64,000 bases of DNA from Xanthomonas euvesicatoria pv. euvesicatoria (lineage in GTDB: Bacteria; Pseudomonadota; Gammaproteobacteria; Xanthomonadales; Xanthomonadaceae). Every line of letters starts with the position of its first letter. Positions within the stretch are counted from its first letter, which is position 1. This document shows, in pieces, positions 45,785-56,277 of this stretch. Where the stretch lies: the NCBI RefSeq assembly GCF_020880415.1, contig NZ_JAJIUJ010000115.1:37996-101995 (forward strand), written 5' to 3'. The translations under genes were made by a program, and so were the position numbers. Below the pieces are notes generated by a model. It saw only the letters and a program-made list of their open reading frames with translations, had not been told where the DNA came from and made no database searches.

Positions 45785-47185
45785 ATGGACGCACTGCTGT
45801 TATCGCGGATCCAGTTCGGATTCGTCATTGCGTTCCACGTGTTGTTTCCGGCATTCACCATCGGGCTTTCCAGCCTGCTGGCGTTTCTGGAATGGCGCTG
45901 GTTGCGCACGCGTCTGCCGGTCTGGCGCGAGCTGTATTTTTTCTGGCAGAAGATCTTTGCCGTGTCCTTCGGCATGGGCGTGGTCAGCGGCATCGTGATG
46001 GCCTTCCAGTTCGGGGCCAACTGGCCGGAATTGAGCCGCGTGGCCGGTGGCGTGATCGGGCCACTGCTGAGCTATGAAGTGCTCACCGCGTTCTTTCTGG
46101 AAGCCAGTTTCCTGGGCGTGATGATGTTCGGCTGGGGTCGAATTTCCGAGCGCCTGCATTTCCTGGCCACCTGCATGGTGGCGCTGGGCACGCTGTTTTC
46201 CACGTTCTGGATTCTTTCGTCCAATAGCTGGTTGCAGACCCCGGCCGGCTACGAGGTCATCGGCGGCATCGTGCATCCGGTGGACTGGTTGCAGATCATC
46301 TTCAATCCCTCGTTCCCGTACCGGCTTGCGCACATGGCGCTTGGCTCGTTCATCACCACCTGCTTCGTGGTGGGTGCAGTGGGCGCGTGGTATCTGCATC
46401 GTGGCGTACATCGCCAGGCAGGGCTGCGCATGCTGAAGCTGGCCGTGGTGTTTGCCGCGATCGCCGTACCGCTGCAGATCGTCGTCGGCGACATGCATGG
46501 CTTGAACACGCTCAAGCATCAGCCGATGAAGATCGCCGCGATGGAAGCGCACTGGCATGCCGAACAGCCGGGCGAGGGATTCCCGCTGGTGGTGTTTGCG
46601 TTACCCAACGCACAGGCTGAGCGTAACGACTATGAGGTGGCGATTCCGCGCCTGGGCAGCCTGATTCTGACCCACCGCCCGGATGGCAGCATCGCGCCAC
46701 TGACGTCGGTGCCGGCAAGCGAGCGCCCGCCGGTGACGCCGGTGTTCTTCGCCTTCCGCATCATGGTGGGGATCGGCTCATTGATGCTGCTGGTGGCCTG
46801 GGTGTCTGCGTTCGCGTTATGGCGCGGCAAGCTGGTGCAATGGCGCTGGTTGCTGGCGGTCTGGCGCTGGATGTTGCCGAGCGGCTTCATCGCGCTGATT
46901 TCCGGCTGGTTCGTCACCGAAATCGGCCGGCAGCCCTATGTGGTCTACGGCTTGTTGCGCACCGCCGATGCGGTGGGCCCGCAGTCTGCGCTGATGACCG
47001 CCATCTCGCTGGCGGTGTATGTGGCCGGCTACGCGTTCGTGTTCGGCTGGGGCATCTGGTACCTGGTCAAGATCGGCAAGCAAGGCCCCACCCCACATGC
47101 CGACGCGCCGCATCTGGACCATGGCGAACACACGCCCGCACGCCCGCTGTCGGCAGCGGATGCACCGATCGACGGAGCTGCATGA
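45785..47185 (+). CDS. cioA: Cytochrome bd-type quinol oxidase subunit I (cyanide-insensitive, CioA)
   Basis: 466 residues, nine TM helices. Haem ligands and functional motifs seen: early SRIQFGFVIAFHVLFPAFTIG, His in FQFGANW..., GDMHGLNTLKHQPMKIAAME (Q-loop start), and GRQPYVVYG. The Q-loop is short, the CioA form rather than CydA of E. coli. It oxidises ubiquinol and reduces O2 with high affinity or under cyanide/NO stress. The next gene overlaps by 4 nt. Confidence 0.92.
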   Translation: MDALLLSRIQFGFVIAFHVLFPAFTIGLSSLLAFLEWRWLRTRLPVWRELYFFWQKIFAVSFGMGVVSGIVMAFQFGANWPELSRVAGGVIGPLLSYEVLTAFFLEASFLGVMMFGWGRISERLHFLATCMVALGTLFSTFWILSSNSWLQTPAGYEVIGGIVHPVDWLQIIFNPSFPYRLAHMALGSFITTCFVVGAVGAWYLHRGVHRQAGLRMLKLAVVFAAIAVPLQIVVGDMHGLNTLKHQPMKIAAMEAHWHAEQPGEGFPLVVFALPNAQAERNDYEVAIPRLGSLILTHRPDGSIAPLTSVPASERPPVTPVFFAFRIMVGIGSLMLLVAWVSAFALWRGKLVQWRWLLAVWRWMLPSGFIALISGWFVTEIGRQPYVVYGLLRTADAVGPQSALMTAISLAVYVAGYAFVFGWGIWYLVKIGKQGPTPHADAPHLDHGEHTPARPLSAADAPIDGAA

Positions 47186-48198
47186 TGGAGATGAACAGCG
47201 TATTGCCGGTGGCGTGGTTTGCGGTGATCGGCTTCGGGGTGCTGATGTACGTGGTGCTGGACGGCTTCGTGCTCGGCATCGGCATCCTGGCGCCGTTCCG
47301 CAAGGACGAAGCGCAGCTGGATCTGATGATGAACACCGCCGCGCCGATCTGGGACGGCAACGAAACCTGGCTGGTGCTCGGCGGGGCAGGGCTGCTGGCC
47401 GCATTTCCCAAGGCGTATGCGGTGATCTTGTCGGCGCTGTATCTGCCGGTGCTGTTGATGGTGATGGCCTTGGTGTTCCGCGGCGTTGCATTCGAATTCC
47501 GTTTCAAGGCGCATCGCTCGCGGCGCTTGTGGAGTAATGCGTTTGCTGCCGGTTCGATCCTGGCCACCTTCGCGCAGGGCGTGATCCTTGGCGCGCTGGT
47601 GCAGGGCCTGCCGATCGAGAACGACCGCTATGTCGGCGGCATCTGGGGCTGGTTCAGCCCGTTCGCGATGCTGACGGGCGCCGCCTTGGTGTTCGGCTAT
47701 GCGCTGCTCGGCAGTACCTGGCTGATTCTCAAGACAGAAGGCCACGTGCAGCAGTTGGCGCGGCAGTTGAGCCGACCGTTGACCATCAGCGTGTTGATCT
47801 TCATCGGCCTGGTCAGCGCCTGGTTGCCGCTGCAGTCGCATGTGATGGAGCGCTGGTTCAGTGGCACGCACTATCTGTGGCTGATGCCGGTGCCGCTGCT
47901 GGTCGCCATCGTGGGAGGGGCGCTATGGCGTGCGAGCGAGGCCGCGCGCTCGGATGCGCTGCCATTCCTGCTGGCGATGGGCCTGTTCGTGCTGGGCTTC
48001 TTGGGTCTGGTGCTGGGCATGTGGCCGTATCTGGTGCCGCCGGTCTACACCATCTGGCAGGCTGCCGCGCCGCCGTCTTCGCAACTGTTCGCGATGGTGG
48101 GACTGGTCATGCTGCTGCCGCTGATCCTGGGCTATACGGTATGGTCGTACCGCGTATTCCGCGGCAAGATCACCGCTGACACCGGGTATCACCACTGA
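47182..48198 (+). CDS. cioB: Cytochrome bd-type quinol oxidase subunit II (CioB)
   Basis: 338 residues, eight TM helices. N-terminal VAWFAVIGFGVLMYVVLDGF and IWDGNETWLVLGGAGLLAAFPKAYA are subunit II signatures. The ATG at 47182 overlaps the cioA stop. No cydX-like small gene is evident after the stop. Confidence 0.93.
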   Translation: MMEMNSVLPVAWFAVIGFGVLMYVVLDGFVLGIGILAPFRKDEAQLDLMMNTAAPIWDGNETWLVLGGAGLLAAFPKAYAVILSALYLPVLLMVMALVFRGVAFEFRFKAHRSRRLWSNAFAAGSILATFAQGVILGALVQGLPIENDRYVGGIWGWFSPFAMLTGAALVFGYALLGSTWLILKTEGHVQQLARQLSRPLTISVLIFIGLVSAWLPLQSHVMERWFSGTHYLWLMPVPLLVAIVGGALWRASEAARSDALPFLLAMGLFVLGFLGLVLGMWPYLVPPVYTIWQAAAPPSSQLFAMVGLVMLLPLILGYTVWSYRVFRGKITADTGYHH

Positions 48199-48258
48199 GG
48201 CGCACCGGCCATGTCATGCCGCCATGCCGGCGCAGGGCCGGCGTGGCGCTGCACAACA

Positions 48259-49056
48259 TCAGCGCAGGCGCTGCTTGAACATCCATTCCCACATCGCCGG
48301 GTCCGCATAGGTTGCGTCCCAGGCGTTGTGGTTGCCTTGCGGATATTCGCTGTAGCGCACATTGGCCCCGACGCCCTTGGCGGCGCGGTACAGCGCGCGG
48401 TCGTCGTGCGGCGGCACCGAATCGTCCTTGGCGCCATGGAACATCCAGATCGGCACGTGCTTGAGTTGCGTCACTGCCGCGGTGTACGGGTCCGCTTCCT
48501 TCGCCACCAGGCTCACGTACAAGGTGCGGCGCTCATCGCGCGGTGCCTTGAGTGCACCGCAGATCGGCACGATCGCCGCAAACCGTTGCGGCTGCATCAG
48601 CCCGATTTCCCAGGCGCCATAGCCGCCCATCGAAATGCCGGTGAGGTAGGTGCGCTGCGGGTCGGCAGCGAACTCGGCGCTGGCCGCATCCAGCGCCGCG
48701 ATTGCCATGCGCGCATTGACGCCCATCCACTCTTCGTCATTGGGCACTTGCGGCAATACGACAAGCGCGGGGAAATCGGCAGTGTGTTCGCTCAAGTAAG
48801 GGCCCAGGCCGACTTCGGCCTGATCGCGCCCGTTATCGCCGCGCTCGCCCGAGCCATGCAGGAACAGCACGATGGGCCGCGGCTGCGGCACCTTGGACGC
48901 GGGCACGAACACTTGATAGCGGTACAGGCGCCCTTCCAGTTTCAGCGTACGGGTGACGAAGTGGCCGCGGCGTTCGTCGTGGTGGCGCTCAGCCATGCTG
49001 GAACAGCCGGCCAGCAGTAGCGCAAAGGCAATGACAACAAGACAACGACGAATCAC
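48259..49056 (-). CDS. Alpha/beta-hydrolase lipoprotein esterase
   Basis: 265 residues from the GTG at 49056, which has GGGAG upstream; an earlier GTG at 49077 adds seven residues. Lipobox LLAGC gives a lipoprotein signal. Oxyanion FLHGSGERGDNG, nucleophile LTGISMGGYGAWEIG, Asp in FHGAKDDSVPP and His in YPQGNHNAWD make a complete triad, resembling feruloyl/acetyl-esterase-type (PHB depolymerase-like) enzymes. Activity on plant esters is possible but not shown. Confidence 0.83.
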   Translation of the reverse strand: MIRRCLVVIAFALLLAGCSSMAERHHDERRGHFVTRTLKLEGRLYRYQVFVPASKVPQPRPIVLFLHGSGERGDNGRDQAEVGLGPYLSEHTADFPALVVLPQVPNDEEWMGVNARMAIAALDAASAEFAADPQRTYLTGISMGGYGAWEIGLMQPQRFAAIVPICGALKAPRDERRTLYVSLVAKEADPYTAAVTQLKHVPIWMFHGAKDDSVPPHDDRALYRAAKGVGANVRYSEYPQGNHNAWDATYADPAMWEWMFKQRLR

Positions 49057-49197
49057 GCAGCTCTCCCGACCGATCACATGGGTGCAGTATTACCGCATGC
49101 CGGTGCGCTGGCGTGTCGAGGCGAGGCGATTCCTGTCGAATATTCATCTGCTTGTCGTCATCGCGTGCATGACACGCTCCAGGCCAGGCACCGCAGG

Positions 49198-50559
49198 TCA
49201 GGGCAGCAGGATCAGCGTGGCCAGGCCCAGGAAGCTCAAAAAGCCCATCACGTCGGTCAAGGTGGTCAGGATCACGCCACCGGCCAACGCCGGATCGAAG
49301 CCCAACCGTTTCAGCGTCACCGGCACCAGCACTCCGCCGAAGGCGGCAGTGAGCATGTTCACCGTCAATGCAGTGCCGATCACCAGCGATAGCATCGGTT
49401 GCCGGAACCAGGCCAGCACGATCAAGCCAAGCCCGATGCCCAGGCACAGCCCGTTGATCAGCGCGACGGTGAGCTCTTTCTTGAGCAAGGTCATCACGTT
49501 GGACGAGCCGATCTGGCCCAGCGCCAGGCCGCGCACCATCAGGGCCAGCACCTGGGTGCCGGCATTGCCGCCCATGCCGGCAACGATCGGCATCAGCGCC
49601 GCAAGCGCCACCAGTTTCTCGATGGTGCCCTCGAACCTGCTGACCACGCTGGACGCCAGAAACGCGGTGCACAGATTGATGCTCAGCCAGATCAGGCGGC
49701 GCCGGAATGCGCGCCGTGCCGGGCTGAACATGTCTTCGTCTTCGTCCAGACCGGCCGCGCTCATGGCCTGGTGCTCGGCCTGCTCGCGGATGATGTCGAC
49801 CACGTCGTCGATGGTGATGCGGCCGAGCAGGATGTTGTTGTCGTCCACCACCGGCGCGGAGATCCAGTCGTGGTCGGAGAAGCGCCGCGCCACTTCGTCC
49901 GAACCGTCGCCCACATCGATGGCCGGTTGCTCGTCGTCGATCAGCCGGTTGACCGGCGTGCTGTCTTCGTGGGTGACCAGCGCCGCCAGCGGCACGCGGC
50001 CCAGGTATTGGTGGCGCCGGCTCACCACGTACAGGTGATCGGTGTGGTCGGGCAGTTCGCCGCGCAGGCGCAGATAGCGCAGCACCACGTCCACATTGAC
50101 GTCGGCGCGCACGGTGACCACGTCCGGGTTCATCAGACGCCCGGCGGTGTCTTCCGGATACGACAGCACCTGCTCGAGCCGCTCGCGGTTTTCGCGGTCC
50201 ATCGACTTGAGCACTTCATCGATGACGGTGTCGGGCAGGTCTTCGACCAGGTTGGCCAGATCGTCGATTTCCAGGTCTTCGACCGCCGCCACGATCTCGT
50301 CCGGGTCCATGTCGGCCAGCAGGCTTTCGCGCACTTCGTCGCCGACGTGCAGCAGCACCTCGCCATCGTCTTCCGGATCCACCAGCCCCCACACCACTTC
50401 GCGCTTGCCCGGTGGCAGCGATTCGAGCAGGTTGCCGATTTCCGCCGGCGCCAGCGTATTGACCAACCGGCGTACCGGCCCCAGGCGTCCGCTATCCAGC
50501 GCGTCGGACAGCAGGCGTAGCTGGCGCGCGGTTTTGTCGTGGCGAACGGCTTCGGCCAT
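49198..50559 (-). CDS. mgtE: Magnesium transporter MgtE
   Basis: 453 residues: an N-terminal helical superhelix (about 1-130, acidic ADMDPDEIVAAVEDLEIDDL), two CBS repeats (about 140-260), and five TM helices with the Mg2+-pore signature MPIVAGMGGNAGTQVLALMVRGL. A cytosolic Mg2+ sensor gates the channel. Stand-alone. Confidence 0.95.
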   Translation of the reverse strand: MAEAVRHDKTARQLRLLSDALDSGRLGPVRRLVNTLAPAEIGNLLESLPPGKREVVWGLVDPEDDGEVLLHVGDEVRESLLADMDPDEIVAAVEDLEIDDLANLVEDLPDTVIDEVLKSMDRENRERLEQVLSYPEDTAGRLMNPDVVTVRADVNVDVVLRYLRLRGELPDHTDHLYVVSRRHQYLGRVPLAALVTHEDSTPVNRLIDDEQPAIDVGDGSDEVARRFSDHDWISAPVVDDNNILLGRITIDDVVDIIREQAEHQAMSAAGLDEDEDMFSPARRAFRRRLIWLSINLCTAFLASSVVSRFEGTIEKLVALAALMPIVAGMGGNAGTQVLALMVRGLALGQIGSSNVMTLLKKELTVALINGLCLGIGLGLIVLAWFRQPMLSLVIGTALTVNMLTAAFGGVLVPVTLKRLGFDPALAGGVILTTLTDVMGFLSFLGLATLILLP

Positions 50560-50966
50560 GCGCGGCTTCCCGGAAGAGTGGACGCGCCATCAGTAAAGGA
50601 CGCGGTGCTGGGTCAGCAAGGCATTATCGCTTGCGCATGGTGACGAAACATACAGGGCCGCTGCGGCGCGCTTGCGCAGGGCGTGCGCGGTGGACGCAGC
50701 CAAGCCGCGCGAGCTGCTCAAGGTGCATGGAGCGGGATGCGATTGACGATGCAGGCGGCATCTTCGGCGCTTTTCGACAAGGAGGCGATCAACGCGGTGC
50801 GAGCGGGCGTGACTGGTGCGCGCAGCAATCGCACTGCCCAAGCGGTACATGCCGATTCGCGCCACCGTCTGGGCCTGCCTCAGGACTGCGAGCGTGTCGA
50901 ACGCCGTGCTGAAGGAAACCCAGGTCTTCAAGCATCGGCCGCGCGGCCGGGCGCTGCGTGCCGCAA
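50560..50966. other. Intergenic region between mgtE and ptsI
   Basis: 407 bp, with nothing recognisable apart from the mgtE leader and the 3' flank of ptsI. Confidence 0.45.
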
Positions 50967-52697
50967 TTACCGCAGCAGCCCCTGCGCATGGCCAGCCAGC
51001 CATTTTTCGATGCCCTTGCGATCGCGGGCGCGCAGCAATTTTTCGCCGTGCACGCGCAACTCGCCCAGATGGGTGTCGCGCACCGCGCGGCGCACTTCCA
51101 GCAATGTGGCCGGATGCAGGCTGAACTCGGTGAGCCCCAGCGCCAGCAGCATCGGTACGAAACGCGGATCGCCGGCGATTTCACCGCACACCGCGACCGG
51201 CTTGCCGTAGGTGCGCCCGGTGGCGATGACCTGCGCGATCAGCCGAAGGACGGCCGGATGCAGGGGCGAGTACAGCTCGCCCAACGCCTCGTTGTTGCGA
51301 TCCACCGCCAGCAGGTATTGCACCAGGTCGTTGGTGCCGATGGACAGGAAATCGATATCGTCGATGAAGCAGTCCAGCGCCAATGCCGCAGCCGGCACTT
51401 CGATCATCGCACCCAGCGGGATGTGCTCGGCGATCTCGTGGCCTTCGGCGCGCAGCTGTGCGGTGAGCTTCTTCAACTGCTTGCGCAGCTGCAGGATTTC
51501 TTCGCGGCCGCTGACCATCGGCACCAGGATGCGCACCGGCCCGTAGCCGGACGCACGCAGGATCGCGCGCAATTGCGCCTGCGCCACCGCCGGCCGCGCC
51601 AGCGACAGGCGCACGCCGCGCAGACCCAGCGCCGGGTTGTCCTCATCGCTGAGTGTCAGGCCGGTGCGGTCGGCCTTGTCGGCGCCAAGATCCAGGGTGC
51701 GGATGGTGACCGGGTGGCCGCTCATGCCCAGCACGGTGTCGCGGTAGGTGTGGAACTGTTCGTCTTCGTCCGGCAGTTCGTTGCGCTGCAGGAACAGGAA
51801 TTCGGTGCGGTACAAGCCCAGGCCGCTGGCCCCGAGCGCATGCGCGTTGGCCACGTCTTCCAGCGATTCGGCGTTGGCCAGCAGAGTGATATCGACGTTG
51901 TCGCGCGTACGCGTGGGCTTGGAGCGTAGCCGGCCCAGCTCGCGCTGTTCCTTGGCAAGCGCACGCAGGCGCTCGCGATAGTCGCGCAGATGTTCGGGCT
52001 TGGGGTCGACGATGACCTGGCCCGAGCCGGCATCGACAATCAGCACATCGCCATCTTCGATGCGCTGCAGCGCGTCGCTGACGCCCACCACCAACGGCAG
52101 GTGCAGGCTGCGCGCCAGGATCGCGCTGTGCGACAGCGTGCTGCCGGCGGTGGTGACGATGCCGACCACGCCTTGCGCCTGCAGCTGCGCCAGCTCGGAA
52201 GGTGCCACGTTGTCGCACACCAGGATTTCGCCGGCCACACCCTTGAGGTCGGGAGCGCGCTTGTGCAAGAACGCATGGATGCGGCCGATCACGTGATCCA
52301 GATCGTCCATGCGGCTCTTGAGATACGCATCCTCCATCCCGTCGAACACCGCCGCCAGGCGGTCGCGCTGTACGCGCAAGGCATAGTCGGCGCTGTAACG
52401 GTGGGTGCGGATCAGTTCATCCAGGCCTTGCAGCAGCTCGGGGTCATCGAGCAGCAATGCATGCAGCTCGAGAAATTCGCCGACTTCGCGCGCCAGTGCG
52501 CCGTGCAGGCGGTCGCGCAGCTGCTGCATCTCGACCCGTGCCGACGCGATGGCGGCATGCAGGCGCTGCAGCTGCGTTTCCACCTGATTGGCGGGCACGC
52601 GTTGTTCGGCCACTTCGAGGGTATGGCTCTGGCGCACGCGTGCGCGGCCAAGCGCGTTGCCGCGTGCAGCGCCATGTCCGCGCAGGCGCAGGCTCAT
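50967..52697 (-). CDS. ptsI: PTS enzyme I
   Basis: 576 residues. Phospho-His190 in the swivelling domain (GSTLSHSAILAR), PEP-binding barrel motifs (GLYRTEFLF, DNPALGLRGVRL, FLSIGTNDLVQY) and active-site Cys504 (AVCGEIAG). It transfers phosphate from PEP to HPr. The upstream open extension overlapping ptsH is rejected. It follows ptsH by 58 bp. Confidence 0.95.
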   Translation of the reverse strand: MSLRLRGHGAARGNALGRARVRQSHTLEVAEQRVPANQVETQLQRLHAAIASARVEMQQLRDRLHGALAREVGEFLELHALLLDDPELLQGLDELIRTHRYSADYALRVQRDRLAAVFDGMEDAYLKSRMDDLDHVIGRIHAFLHKRAPDLKGVAGEILVCDNVAPSELAQLQAQGVVGIVTTAGSTLSHSAILARSLHLPLVVGVSDALQRIEDGDVLIVDAGSGQVIVDPKPEHLRDYRERLRALAKEQRELGRLRSKPTRTRDNVDITLLANAESLEDVANAHALGASGLGLYRTEFLFLQRNELPDEDEQFHTYRDTVLGMSGHPVTIRTLDLGADKADRTGLTLSDEDNPALGLRGVRLSLARPAVAQAQLRAILRASGYGPVRILVPMVSGREEILQLRKQLKKLTAQLRAEGHEIAEHIPLGAMIEVPAAALALDCFIDDIDFLSIGTNDLVQYLLAVDRNNEALGELYSPLHPAVLRLIAQVIATGRTYGKPVAVCGEIAGDPRFVPMLLALGLTEFSLHPATLLEVRRAVRDTHLGELRVHGEKLLRARDRKGIEKWLAGHAQGLLR

Positions 52698-52755
52698 GCG
52701 CGGCCCTGGCGCAGCGGCGCCGTGTCGGTCGCAACGGCACCGACGCCGCACATGC

Positions 52756-53025
52756 TCAGCTGTCCTCGTCGAAACGACGCTCGAACAGGTCCACCAGCGC
52801 CTGTAAGGCCTCGGCTTCGTCTTCGCCATCCAGCCGCACCACCACGCTGGTGCCCTGGCCTGCGGCCAGCAGCATCACGCCCATGATGCTCTTGGCATTC
52901 ACCTCGCGCCCCTTGGCCGCCAGGGTGGCGTTGCTGCGATACGACGACAGCGTCTGCACCAGCTTGGCGGTGGCCCGCGCATGCAGTCCGAGTCGGTTGG
53001 AAACTATGAGTTCGCGTTCAAGCAT
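52756..53025 (-). CDS. ptsH: Phosphocarrier HPr
   Basis: 89 residues. Both regulatory sites are intact: His15 in NRLGLHARATAKLV for phosphotransfer and Ser46 in NAKSIMGVMLLAAGQGT for HPr kinase. The nearby hprK gene makes Ser46 phosphorylation likely. It overlaps the EIIA gene by 8 nt. Confidence 0.96.
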   Translation of the reverse strand: MLERELIVSNRLGLHARATAKLVQTLSSYRSNATLAAKGREVNAKSIMGVMLLAAGQGTSVVVRLDGEDEAEALQALVDLFERRFDEDS

Positions 53026-53410
53026 CGTCGATGATCGCTCCGTTGCGGGTACCGGCCGCCGCAGTGGCGGGCAGCTCCTGCAATCCTTGTTCGGGGTAGT
53101 TCATCACGCGCAGCAGCATCGGCAGGCTCAGTGCGGACACCCGGCGAACCGGGGTGCCCAGCTTGGCCAGACGGTTGGCCAGATTGCTGGGGCTGGCGCC
53201 GTACAGGTCGGTCATGACCAGCACGCCGTCGCCGCTGTCGACCCGGCGCATCGCCGACGACGCCTGGGGCAGCAACGCGTCCAGGTCTGCATCGAACGGC
53301 ACGTCGAATGCTTCGGTCTTCAACGGCAATTGCCGCAACAGCCCCGTCGCCACGTTCAACAACGCTGCGCCGATGCCGGGATGAGTAATGAGGAGAATGC
53401 CACAGGCCAT
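53018..53410 (-). CDS. PTS mannose-family EIIA domain protein
   Basis: 130 residues, only an EIIA-Man domain. Phospho-acceptor His10 in LLITHPGIG and the strand DGVLVMTDLYGASPSNL match. No EIIB, EIIC or EIID is present here, so it probably accepts phosphate for a regulatory rather than transport purpose, as in other proteobacterial HprK-PTS chains. Confidence 0.9.
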   Translation of the reverse strand: MACGILLITHPGIGAALLNVATGLLRQLPLKTEAFDVPFDADLDALLPQASSAMRRVDSGDGVLVMTDLYGASPSNLANRLAKLGTPVRRVSALSLPMLLRVMNYPEQGLQELPATAAAGTRNGAIIDDA

Positions 53411-53933
53411 GCCGAAACGTTAACAGGTCGGCATGACTGCGCGATAGCGTCTGCCTGCACAGATGCGTTGCGAACTGAATAGCCGTTTAGGACCGCTGCG
53501 GCGTGTCGCGTGCACTGCATGCAGCAAGCGCGCCGCTGCCCGCATGGCAATGATCGCGACGCCCGCAGTCTGCCAATGCGAACCGCATCACAAGCGAACG
53601 CTGCAGCGCGCGCTTGCCAGGCAGTCCACGATCAGAACGCGCAGACGAATGCACCGATCAAAAGTTTTTCCCGCAGACCCAATGCCTGCGCCAGGCCGAA
53701 CAATCTGCGCCCGCAGCAAAACTAAGGAAGCAGCAGTGACAAAGGCGGCCTGCAGCTCAAAATGAGCCACCAAGATCAAACCCTTGACAGCAAGCGCGGG
53801 GCAGGGACTCGATGCCGAGGCCAACCCGCAAGGCCAAGCTTCAAAGCACAGCTGTCATCGACCGTTCGCACATTCCAAGCAGCATGACACCGCTTTGACG
53901 ATTCCCCAATCCCGATTCCCCAATCCCAGCCCC
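53411..53933. other. Intergenic region between EIIA and rapZ
   Basis: 523 bp without a supported gene. It contains the tandem repeat at 53900-53927 and the leader of the EIIA-ptsHI unit. Confidence 0.45.
53900..53927. repeat. Two-copy 14-bp tandem repeat
   Basis: GATTCCCCAATCCC occurs twice without a spacer, just after the rapZ stop. Its complement GGGATTGGGGAATC belongs to the GGGATTGGGGATTC-type intergenic repeats seen in Xanthomonas genomes. Confidence 0.7.
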
Positions 53934-54806
53934 TCAGTCCTGCTCGCGATGAAACGTCGCCACTTCCGGCCAGCCTTGTTCGCGCGCATGGCGGGCCATG
54001 CGCTCGGCCATGTAGACCGAGCGGTGTTTGCCGCCCGTGCAACCGAAGGCGATGGTCACGTAGCTGCGGGTGTCGTTGCGCAGTCGCGGCAGCCAGGTAT
54101 CGAGCAGGTCCACGATCTGCGCGCTGTAGCGCTGCACGTCCGCCTCGTTGTCCAGGTAGTCGCGCACGCCGGCATCGCGGCCGGTGAGTGGGCGCAGTTC
54201 CGGATCCCAATGCGGATTGGGCAGCACGCGCGCGTCGAACACGAAGTCGGCTTCGGCCGGCACGCCGCGCTTGTAGGCAAACGATTCGAACAGCAGCGAC
54301 AGCCGGTCATGGGAACCAAGCGCGAACTCGGTGACCACGCGGCGGCGCAATTGATGCACGTTGAGCGTGCTGGTGTCGATGACGGCATCGGCCTGCGTAC
54401 GCAACGGTTCGGTCAACTGGCGCTCGCGGGTGATCGCTTCCGGCAATGCCAGGCCGAGATGGCTGAGCGGGTGGCGGCGGCGGGTATCGGCATACCGCTT
54501 GATCAACGCCTCGTCGCTGGCCTCGAAAAACAGCAATCGCGCCTCGATGCCGTATTCCTGCGCGGCCTGGCGCCACTGCGCCAGCTGGGTCAGGTCGCTG
54601 CGGCTGCGCACATCGATGCCCACCGCCAGGCGCTGGTCGCCGATCGGGTTACCACGCAGACGGCTTTTGACGAAGTCCGGCAGCAGCTCGACCGGCAGAT
54701 TGTCCGAGCAGTAGTAATCCAGGTCTTCGAAGGTCTTCAACGCGACCGATTTGCCCGAGCCGGACAGCCCGCTCACGATCATCAGCGTGGAGGGCGCAAC
54801 ACTCAT
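53934..54806 (-). CDS. rapZ: RNase adapter protein RapZ
   Basis: 290 residues. P-loop [12 protein letters not shown] (about 13-24), the Walker B-like region VDTST..., and the C-terminal [18 protein letters not shown] sequence characteristic of RapZ/YvcJ. In enterics it guides the GlmZ sRNA to RNase E to control glucosamine-6-phosphate synthesis; an equivalent sRNA is not identified here. The ATG overlaps the hprK stop by 4 nt. Confidence 0.96.
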   Translation of the reverse strand: MSVAPSTLMIVSGLSGSGKSVALKTFEDLDYYCSDNLPVELLPDFVKSRLRGNPIGDQRLAVGIDVRSRSDLTQLAQWRQAAQEYGIEARLLFFEASDEALIKRYADTRRRHPLSHLGLALPEAITRERQLTEPLRTQADAVIDTSTLNVHQLRRRVVTEFALGSHDRLSLLFESFAYKRGVPAEADFVFDARVLPNPHWDPELRPLTGRDAGVRDYLDNEADVQRYSAQIVDLLDTWLPRLRNDTRSYVTIAFGCTGGKHRSVYMAERMARHAREQGWPEVATFHREQD

Positions 54807-55753
54807 GGCGTACGTCGCTCCAGCAGGTTGCTGTGGCGAGCGATGAACATCGCTGCCGGGTCGATGCCTTTGGTGCGCAGGATGTGCAGCCGGGTCGCCG
54901 CTTCGGTCAGCACGGCCAGATTGCGGCCGGGCATCACCGGCAGGGTGATCAGCGGCACGTCCAGGTCCAGCACATGGCGGCTGCCCGAATCGCCGGTCAG
55001 ACGCTCGTAGCCGGACGGCGTGGGCTCGGTCATCGGCCGGGTCAGGTGCACGATCAGGCGCAGGTACTTGTTTTTCTTCACCGCGGTGTCGCCGAACATG
55101 TCGCGCACGTTCAAGACGCCCAGGCCGCGTACTTCCAGCAAATCCTGGAGCAGTTCGGGGCAGGTGCCGTCGAGCACATCGGGCGCGATCTGGGTGAATT
55201 CGGGCGCATCGTCGGCCACCAGCCGGTGGCCGCGGCTGAGCAGTTCCAGCGCTAGTTCGCTCTTGCCCGAGCCGGCTTCGCCGGTGATCAGCACGCCGAT
55301 CGAGTAGATCTCCATGAACACGCCATGCAGCGTGACCCGCGGCGCCAGCGTGCGTGCCAGATGGTAGGAGAGGTGGTTGAGCAGCTCGTGGCCGCGTTTG
55401 GACGAGATCCACAGCGGCGTATTGGATTCGTCCGCCGCCGCACGCAGATCTTCCGGGCATGACTGGTTCTTGCTGATCGCCAGCGCCAGCGGTTGCACCT
55501 GGATGATCTTTTCGATGGTTTCCCAGCGCTGCCGCGCATCCAGCGAGTCCAGCCAGGCCAGTTCCTCGGTGCCCAGGATCTGCACCTTGTTGGGATAGAT
55601 CACATTGAGGTAGCCAGCCAGCGACGGGCGCCGCGCGTTGTTGCTGCCGGCCTGGATCTCGCGGTGCTCGCCCTTGGGGCCGGCGACCCAGCGCAGGGCC
55701 AGCTTGTCGCGCTGCTGGTCGAACAGTTCGCGTGCGGTGATGCTGGTATTCAT
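54803..55753 (-). CDS. hprK: HPr kinase/phosphorylase
   Basis: 316 residues. Walker A GEAGSGKS (158-165), catalytic His143 in [10 protein letters not shown], and the signature [16 protein letters not shown] that follows the kinase loop. It phosphorylates HPr at Ser46. Overlaps ptsN and rapZ by 4 nt each (ATGA junctions), so it is part of a translationally coupled set. Confidence 0.97.
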   Translation of the reverse strand: MNTSITARELFDQQRDKLALRWVAGPKGEHREIQAGSNNARRPSLAGYLNVIYPNKVQILGTEELAWLDSLDARQRWETIEKIIQVQPLALAISKNQSCPEDLRAAADESNTPLWISSKRGHELLNHLSYHLARTLAPRVTLHGVFMEIYSIGVLITGEAGSGKSELALELLSRGHRLVADDAPEFTQIAPDVLDGTCPELLQDLLEVRGLGVLNVRDMFGDTAVKKNKYLRLIVHLTRPMTEPTPSGYERLTGDSGSRHVLDLDVPLITLPVMPGRNLAVLTEAATRLHILRTKGIDPAAMFIARHSNLLERRTP

Positions 55754-56208
55754 GCCGCGCTCGCCTGCGCGGGCGGCACGTCGGCGAGCAGCGCCATCAG
55801 GGCATCGGCGTTGGGTGCGGCGCGCAAGTTCCGACGGAAGTCGGCATCGGAAAACCGTTCGGCCAGCTCGGACAGCAGCATCAGGTGCTGGTGGGTGTAG
55901 TGCGCCGGCACGGCCATGGCGAAGACCAGGTCCACCGGCTCGTCACCACCGAAGGACACCGGCGTGTCCAGCCGCAGCAAGGCCCCGCGTGGCTCGGTGA
56001 GGTTGGGGCAGCGCCCATGCGGAATGGCGATGCCATGGCCAATGGCGGTACTGCCCAGGGCCTCGCGCTCGCACAGGTTGGCGTAGAGCTCGTCGGCGCC
56101 GGCCTGACGACAGGAGAGCAGGTCGGCGGCGGCATGCAGGACGGTGTCGCGATCGGCGGCCGGCGACACCACGGTGCGCACGGCCGCCATCAGATCGGTT
56201 AAGGGCAT
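55750..56208 (-). CDS. ptsN: PTS-Ntr EIIA component
   Basis: 152 residues with phospho-His64 in [10 protein letters not shown] regulatory EIIA-Ntr that in other bacteria controls K+ uptake and nitrogen/carbon balance. It lies between hpf and hprK, as in many gamma- and betaproteobacteria. Confidence 0.95.
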   Translation of the reverse strand: MPLTDLMAAVRTVVSPAADRDTVLHAAADLLSCRQAGADELYANLCEREALGSTAIGHGIAIPHGRCPNLTEPRGALLRLDTPVSFGGDEPVDLVFAMAVPAHYTHQHLMLLSELAERFSDADFRRNLRAAPNADALMALLADVPPAQASAA

Positions 56209-56277
56209 GAGGGCATCAAGCGGGAAGCGTCATGCGGGATTGTCGCGCACCTCGCGGGCGTGGTGGTTACATTTCTT